The translations under genes were made by a program, and so were the position numbers. From the NCBI GenBank assembly GCA_031280325.1, contig JAITGW010000165.1:1-8368 (forward strand): 8,368 nucleotides of DNA, in the 5' to 3' direction. This DNA comes from Oscillospiraceae bacterium (GTDB taxonomy: Bacteria > Bacillota > Clostridia > Oscillospirales > Oscillospiraceae). Shown piece after piece: positions 5,987-8,368 of this stretch (positions are counted from its first letter, which is position 1; the number at the start of each line of letters is the position of its first letter). The notes beneath the pieces are model-generated. The model was not told where the DNA came from. It saw only the letters and a list, made by a program, of their open reading frames with translations, and did no database searches.

Positions 5987-7057
5987 TCAATCCAAATATT
6001 CCTCCAAAAACCGCTCCGGCGGCAGAATATCGGCAAGCTCCGTCAGATATTCTGCGCAAAGCCCGTATTCAAGCGAGTCGGATTTCAGCTCGGCGGCCTT
6101 TTCGTCCGATACGGGCAGCGATATGATTACGCTGGTACCCAAACCCGGGCGGGATTCCAGTACGGCGCCGCCGCCGTGCGCGCGCGCGACAACGTATGCC
6201 ATGGGCAGACCGAAGCCCGCGCCGCGGTACGTGTCGCCAAACTCCCGCCGGTCGAGATAATGACTCCAGACATTTGTTTTGTCCGCAAGGCATATCCCTT
6301 CTCCGTTGTCCGTAACGGTAATAAGCGCCATGTTCCGGCTTTTTTTGACCGAAATACATATTCTCATGTCTTCTCCGGCGGCGAACACGACGCTGTTTGA
6401 TATAATTGTCAGCAGCATCCGGCGCAGCATGACGCGGTCGCCACGAACCATAACCGAGTCGCCGCAAAGCCGGAGGGCGATGCCCTGTTCTGTCGCGCCA
6501 AGCAAGCTGCGGACAGCCAGAGTCGTTTCCTCGCACAGGCACGCCAGATCAAATACGGTTTTTACCATTCCAAAGTCGGAATCTTCGGCACAGGTGAACA
6601 CGTTGAGGTGGTTTGCCAGCCGCCGCAGACGGTAAAGACTTTTGTTCATCATCGCGGCGTACTGCACCGTGCGCTCATCGCCTGTACGCTCCGCTGTCGG
6701 TATTATGAAGTTCGCCGACAGGGAAAGCACCGCCAGAGGGTCGCGTATTGCCTCCGCCACGGCGGATACGACGGCGTTCTCGCGCAGCGCAGTCTCCGGC
6801 TCGCACGCTGAAAAGACATACGCCGTTTCCGTGTCCGACACTGTGCAGGCGTGAACCATATACGCCGTATCCCCCGATTCAATCTTCATCGCGGAGGCGG
6901 ACTCCGCACCGGAATTTTGAAAGATTTCAACGGCTCCGGCTATCGCGGCCTCCGGAAGCGCCGCTGCCGCGGAGTTTTTATACGAAACCTCGCCGCCGGC
7001 TTCAATAACGACCGGATTGCTCATGAACCCAAAGAGGGTTTTCAATTGTTCGTTCAC
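5987..7057 (-). CDS. Orphan soluble PAS-like/HATPase_c sensor kinase-like protein lacking the phosphoacceptor His
   Basis: Cytoplasmic protein of 356 residues with sensor-kinase layout and no membrane segment. Residues about 7-90 resemble a PAS-type sensor fold. About 92-160 is a DHp-like helical pair (VAEAIRDPLAVLSLSANF ... LRRLANHLNVF). About 205-315 is the ATP-binding domain with N-box Asn221 (TIISNSVVF), G1 box DNGEGI (250-255) and G2 box GAGFGL (279-284). The canonical H-E-x-R-x-P-L block reads E-A-I-R-D-P-L, so the His to be phosphorylated is Glu102. ATP binding looks intact, but ordinary histidine autophosphorylation at this site does not. A 40-residue C-terminal extension (317-356) follows the catalytic domain. 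No response regulator is adjacent. The start is GTG 7055-7057. A G-rich AAGGGGG lies about 13 nt upstream, rather far, so Met12 remains possible. The hemW gene follows closely. Signal and partner are unknown. Confidence 0.82.
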   Translation of the reverse strand: MNEQLKTLFGFMSNPVVIEAGGEVSYKNSAAAALPEAAIAGAVEIFQNSGAESASAMKIESGDTAYMVHACTVSDTETAYVFSACEPETALRENAVVSAVAEAIRDPLAVLSLSANFIIPTAERTGDERTVQYAAMMNKSLYRLRRLANHLNVFTCAEDSDFGMVKTVFDLACLCEETTLAVRSLLGATEQGIALRLCGDSVMVRGDRVMLRRMLLTIISNSVVFAAGEDMRICISVKKSRNMALITVTDNGEGICLADKTNVWSHYLDRREFGDTYRGAGFGLPMAYVVARAHGGGAVLESRPGLGTSVIISLPVSDEKAAELKSDSLEYGLCAEYLTELADILPPERFLEEYLD

Positions 7058-7098
7058 GCTATTATCGCCGCCCCCTTGCTTTATCTCCCATAGTTTGG

Positions 7099-7113
7099 CT
7101 GTTTTGATAACAG
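7099..7113. repeat. 15-bp inverted repeat upstream of the kinase gene
   Basis: CTGTT and AACAG arms with a 5-bp TTGAT spacer. The repeat overlaps the candidate -10 box at 7107-7112, so it could be an operator, but arms this short can arise by chance. Confidence 0.3.
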
Positions 7114-7136
7114 GAATGCGAGAGAAATGTTTCCAA
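7107..7136 (-). promoter_or_regulatory. Weak candidate promoter for the kinase-hemW unit
   Basis: On the minus strand TTGGAA (7131-7136) and TGTTAT (7107-7112) each match consensus at 4 of 6 positions, with an 18-bp spacer. They lie just downstream of the PFL-gene terminator, where a new promoter is expected. The imperfect match leaves it uncertain. Confidence 0.28.
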
Positions 7137-7143
7137 GCGCCGC

Positions 7144-7168
7144 AAAACGCCCCGCGCGCGGACGCGGG
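7144..7168 (-). terminator. Rho-independent terminator of the PFL-family gene
   Basis: Starting 3 nt after the stop codon on the minus strand, CCCGCG and CGCGGG form a 6-bp all-GC stem with a 6-nt loop, followed by GCG and TTTT. The U-run is short, but position and stem strength fit transcript ending between this gene and the kinase gene. Confidence 0.6.
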
Positions 7169-7171
7169 AAA

Positions 7172-8368
7172 TCAGTTTCGCAAACTGCCCAGCGGCGCCG
7201 GAATACGACCGCCGCGCGCGATGAATTCCCGAGCATCCCCGCCTGAGACGGGCATAACGGGCGCGCTGCCAAGCAGACCGCCGAAGTCGACCCTGTCTCC
7301 GACAACCTTGCCCGGCGCGGGAATGATCCGTACCGCCGTGGTTTTGTTGTTGATCACGCCTATAGCGGCTTCGTCGGCGATTATCGCGGAGATCGTCTCC
7401 GCGCTTGTGTCGCCGGGAACCGCGATCATGTCAAGACCCACGGAGCAGACGCACGTCATCGCCTCAAGCTTTTCACTGCGCAGAATTCCCGCCTCGGCGG
7501 CGCGGATCATACCCGCGTCCTCGCTCACCGGGATGAACGCGCCGGACAGACCGCCAACGTGGCTCGACGCCATGACGCCGCCTTTTTTAACGGCGTCGTT
7601 CAGCAGCGCAAGCGCCGCCGTCGTTCCGTGCGTTCCTACGCTCGACAGTCCCATTTCCTCTAAAATATCCGCGACAGAGTCGCCCGCGGCCGGCGTCGGC
7701 GCGAGAGACAGGTCAACGATTCCGAACTGTACACCGAGGCGGCTCGACGCCTCGCGCGCGACAAGCTGCCCCATGCGCGTGACGCGGAACGCAGTTTTCT
7801 TGATTGTCTCAGCGACAACGTCAAACGGCTGACCGCGAACGGATTCCAGCGCTGTTTTCACGACGCCGGGACCCGATACGCCGACGTTAATTACACAATC
7901 AGGCTCTCCCGCTCCGTGAAATGCGCCCGCCATGAAAGGGTTATCCTCAACGGCGTTTGCGAACACGACAAGCTTGCAGCAGGCGAATCCGCCCGTTTCG
8001 GCGGTAAGGCGCGCGGCGTCTTTAACCGTGCGCCCCATCAGCGCCACAGCGTCCATGTTTATTCCCGCCCGCGTTGTCGCGATATTTACGCTTGCGCAGA
8101 CGCGCTCCGTCTCGGTCAGCGCCCGGGGAATCGCGGCGATGAGCCGCCTGTCTCCCTGGGTGAAGCCCTTATGTACAAGCGCGGAGAAGCCGCCGATGAA
8201 GTTCACGCCGATTTCCTTCGCCGCGCGGTCCATGGCGCGGGCGAAAATCATATAGTCTTCGGTCTGCGCCGGCTCACAGCAGATCGCTATCGGAGTGACC
8301 GACACGCGCTTGTTGACGATCGGAATACCGAATTCCCGCTCGATTTCCTCGCCGACGCGCACAAGATC
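7172..8368 (-). CDS. PFL family protein (UPF0210/DUF711), 5' end outside window
   Basis: The C-terminal 398 residues of a conserved protein whose family members are about 450 residues long, so roughly 50 N-terminal residues lie beyond the right edge. The frame is open through the last base (D-L-V-R-V-G-E-E-I...). Hallmark stretches are [17 protein letters not shown] near the visible start, [45 protein letters not shown] and the ending [13 protein letters not shown]. The family has a pyruvate-formate-lyase-like fold by annotation, but no glycyl-radical motif is visible here and its activity is not established to my knowledge. In many Firmicutes it sits just downstream of a small ACT-domain gene. 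That neighbour, if present, would lie outside this window. The terminator just after its stop marks it as the end of its transcript. Identity is confident; function is unknown. Confidence 0.93.
   Translation of the reverse strand, partial: DLVRVGEEIEREFGIPIVNKRVSVTPIAICCEPAQTEDYMIFARAMDRAAKEIGVNFIGGFSALVHKGFTQGDRRLIAAIPRALTETERVCASVNIATTRAGINMDAVALMGRTVKDAARLTAETGGFACCKLVVFANAVEDNPFMAGAFHGAGEPDCVINVGVSGPGVVKTALESVRGQPFDVVAETIKKTAFRVTRMGQLVAREASSRLGVQFGIVDLSLAPTPAAGDSVADILEEMGLSSVGTHGTTAALALLNDAVKKGGVMASSHVGGLSGAFIPVSEDAGMIRAAEAGILRSEKLEAMTCVCSVGLDMIAVPGDTSAETISAIIADEAAIGVINNKTTAVRIIPAPGKVVGDRVDFGGLLGSAPVMPVSGGDAREFIARGGRIPAPLGSLRN

Noticed and set aside
7064..7093. Nine-codon leader ORF before the kinase start
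   Set aside because: A short ATG frame ends just before the GTG start, but it shows no attenuator structure or codon bias, and frames this short arise easily by chance.
7081..7305. 74-codon minus-strand ORF after the PFL-family gene
   Set aside because: It overlaps the end of the PFL-family gene out of frame and crosses the terminator hairpin, with no ribosome site or recognisable sequence.
7017..7832. 271-codon plus-strand open frame
   Set aside because: It is antisense to the PFL-family gene and crosses that gene's terminator. Its Ser/Ala/Pro-rich content has no recognisable domain.

Overview
The window looks like ordinary chromosomal sequence from an anaerobic, low-oxygen-adapted Clostridia-type Firmicute (Oscillospiraceae/Christensenellales-like). 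This is inferred from the gene families (VanW/YoaR-type envelope protein with a Pro/Thr tail, PFL/UPF0210 protein, HemW, TetR with a drug-type ABC exporter), strong GGAGG-type ribosome sites, TTG and GTG starts, and a moderately GC-rich base composition. All confidently called genes lie on the minus strand, so the window is best read from right to left.

Layout from right to left. (1) 7172-8368: 3' part of a PFL/UPF0210 (DUF711) gene, followed by a GC-rich hairpin terminator. (2) 7057-5987: an orphan soluble PAS-like/HATPase_c sensor-kinase protein in which the usual phosphoacceptor His is replaced by Glu. (3) 5897 (possibly 5990) to 4527: a HemW-type radical SAM protein with an unusual basic N-terminal extension. 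It is probably in the same transcript as the kinase, and an inverted repeat spans its stop codon. (4) 4428-2605: a 607-residue membrane-anchored VanW-family protein with its own predicted promoter. (5) 2604-1992: about 610 bp with no secure gene. It holds two weak short ORFs, several small hairpins and, at its left end, a consensus promoter with an overlapping operator. (6) 1991-1: an exporter operon of tetR, ABC ATPase and ABC-2 permease (permease cut by the window edge). The genes are tightly coupled (4-bp overlap, then a 2-bp gap).

Functionally, block 6 is a self-contained regulated efflux module. A TetR repressor probably binds the perfect inverted repeat over its own -10 box and controls the ATPase and permease, which resemble putative polyketide/antibiotic exporters (COG3559 type). 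The other genes are single-purpose housekeeping or envelope genes with no evident shared pathway. I found no RNA genes, insertion sequences, CRISPR arrays or prophage genes. I also do not see strong evidence of a new multi-gene system. The best leads are the His-less kinase, the double-palindrome tetR promoter, the HemW start and extension, and the unexplained 2060-2600 gap.
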